Part shown: positions 6,230 through 6,996 of the stretch, piece by piece
Layout of the letters: the number at the start of each line of letters is the position of its first letter
How positions within the stretch are numbered: position 1 is the first letter of the stretch
Notes under the pieces: model-generated
Databases searched by the model: none
What the model was told of the DNA's origin: nothing
Seen by the model: only the letters and a program-made list of their open reading frames with translations
Program-made: the position numbers and the translations under genes
Assembly: GCA_029856295.1 (NCBI GenBank)
Contig: JAHQWS010000127.1
Coordinates: forward strand, 1 to 6,996
Direction: 5' to 3'
DNA length: 6,996 nt
DNA from: Promethearchaeia archaeon
Lineage (GTDB): Archaea > Asgardarchaeota > Lokiarchaeia > Sigyniarchaeales > SOKP01

Positions 6230-6331
6230 ACATCATCAACTTTTTCTTTTTTATTTTTATAGATAAGTAACAAAAATAATATGGTTTTTCTTAATTAAAT
6301 TTATTTTTTCTATTTTTCTTTATTAAATAAT
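6230..6331 (-). promoter_or_regulatory. Putative actin-gene promoter
   Basis: TATAAAAATA on the minus strand (6252-6261) is centred about 28 bp upstream of the actin ATG, a good archaeal TATA position for a message that starts at or within a few bases of the ATG. No Shine-Dalgarno sequence precedes the start (the bases before it read GATGATGT). The rest is AT-rich without recognisable structure. Confidence 0.45.
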
Positions 6332-6357
6332 AAATTTTTAATTTAAATTTTTAATTT
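6332..6357. repeat. Perfect 13-bp tandem direct repeat
   Basis: AAATTTTTAATTT occurs twice head to tail (6332-6344 and 6345-6357) about 19 bp beyond the stop of the CBS gene, in the gap before actin. It is all A/T, so it may be low-complexity drift. It may also help terminate the CBS transcript or be a bent or melting-prone element upstream of the actin promoter. Confidence 0.5.
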
Positions 6358-6375
6358 TTGCTTTAAATATTATAC

Positions 6376-6810
6376 TCACTTTAAATGTTCTAGTAGCTTT
6401 TTTAAAATCATTTTTTCTAAAACTAACCCAATTAATTCATTACTTTTATCTTTAACTACAGGTAATCGTTCGATATCATTTTCGAACATAATTTCTAAAG
6501 CTTTCTTTATCGTGTCATTTTCCTTCACAATGTATGGTTCAGGTGTCATTAAGTTTTTAACTGTAGTCTTTGATGATTCTAAACTTATCGCAAATCTAGC
6601 CAATCTTATATCTCTTTGTGTAATAATCCCGATAACTTTCTTTTTTTCATCGACGACAGGAAGCCCATTGACATTTTTTCTTAACATTAATAATTCTGTC
6701 TTTGAAATCTTTTCGTCGGGGGTTGTATAGAGTGGGTTATAGACCATAATTTCAGAAACTTTTATTTCTCCGAATGTTTTTAAACGGTCTTCCCCCATTA
6801 CGTTAACCAT
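6376..6810 (-). CDS. Stand-alone two-CBS-domain (Bateman module) protein
   Basis: Paired CBS domains form a Bateman module that binds adenine nucleotides or related ligands and regulates a partner. At 144 residues this protein is nothing but the pair. CBS1 spans about 18-70 (VSEIM, NVNGLPVVDEKKKVIGIITQRDI) and keeps the ribose/phosphate-binding pattern G-h-h-T-x-x-D, with Thr64 and Asp67. CBS2 spans about 84-138 (VKNLMTPEP, ERLPVVKDKSNELIGLVLEKMI) and has lost it: the Thr and Asp positions read Leu and Met. One ligand site per chain is therefore likely. No membrane segment or enzymatic domain is present, so it is a cytosolic sensor whose target cannot be read here. ATG at 6810 is used; Met5 (6798) is an alternative. 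TATA-like AAATTTAATT (minus, 6831-6840) is centred about 26 bp upstream. It lies 146 bp upstream of the actin gene on the same strand. Confidence 0.93.
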   Translation of the reverse strand: MVNVMGEDRLKTFGEIKVSEIMVYNPLYTTPDEKISKTELLMLRKNVNGLPVVDEKKKVIGIITQRDIRLARFAISLESSKTTVKNLMTPEPYIVKENDTIKKALEIMFENDIERLPVVKDKSNELIGLVLEKMILKKLLEHLK

Positions 6811-6996
6811 CTAATACAAATTTATGTACAAATTAAATTTTTAACTTATTTTTCTTTATTAATCACGATTCGTGAAGATGGCTTGATAGATAGAGTTATT
6901 TTTCCTTATATTAATGTATGCCGGTATTCTTGCGAATTAAATCGAGTAATACAGCTTATTATTCTTTACAACTTTTCCTTTTTCCTTTTATATATA
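6811..6996. other. Right-edge intergenic region with CBS promoter and a 13-bp palindrome
   Basis: No reading frame of useful length occurs on either strand. AAATTTAATT on the minus strand at 6831-6840 is the likely CBS-gene TATA element. TCACGATTCGTGA (6863-6875) is a perfect 6-bp-arm palindrome around one central base and could be an operator for the CBS gene or for a gene beyond the edge. The window ends in TTTTATATATA (6986-6996), which could be a TATA box for a rightward gene outside the window. I see no RNA gene. Confidence 0.35.

Noticed and set aside
6512..6730. 72-codon rightward reading frame rich in hydrophobic residues
   Set aside because: Antisense to the CBS pair, whose frame has clear domain motifs; the hydrophobicity comes from the AT-rich complement.
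1..6996. CRISPR array, insertion sequence, tRNA or rRNA
   Set aside because: I found no spaced direct repeats of CRISPR length, transposase motifs, terminal inverted repeats with target duplications, or cloverleaf/rRNA signatures.

Overview
The window is AT-rich (roughly 30% GC by eye) and looks like an Asgard archaeon, probably a Lokiarchaeia-like lineage. It combines a protein collinear with eukaryotic actin, a DRG-type GTPase, a small protein with a longin/roadblock-like layout and archaeal TATA-like promoters. The lineage is an inference from gene content; no rRNA is present.

Layout: a coiled-coil-rich gene runs rightward off the left edge (1-513). Every other gene is on the minus strand. 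Reading leftward along that strand from the right edge, they are a two-CBS-domain protein (6376-6810), an actin-family protein carrying an inserted double zinc ribbon (4706-6229), a secreted and membrane-anchored alpha-toroid (prenyltransferase/squalene-cyclase-like) repeat protein (3409-4560), FolD (2464-3330), and a two-gene unit of a longin-like protein (1789-2241) followed 26 bp later by a divergent DRG-like GTPase with a TGS domain (572-1762). The left-hand gene and the GTPase gene converge across a 58-bp gap.

CBS, actin, toroid and folD are separated by 78-146 bp of AT-rich DNA. Each has a TATA-like element about 21-28 bp upstream of its ATG, so they look like single genes with leaderless or nearly leaderless mRNAs. 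The longin/GTPase pair is the only convincing operon. Its internal TTG start has a GGAG sequence upstream.

The most notable object is the actin. Without an insertion of about 130 residues it has almost exactly the length of eukaryotic actin and aligns along its whole length. The insertion carries two CPxC...CPxC zinc ribbons in subdomain 3, where actin makes longitudinal filament contacts. Two ATPase-site residues are also substituted (actin D154 to E, H161 to W). The GTPase is also degenerate: the first P-loop glycine is His and the G3 glycine is Ser. It is paired with a possible longin-fold partner. Together these suggest eukaryote-like cytoskeletal and GTPase modules with changed catalysis and new interaction surfaces.
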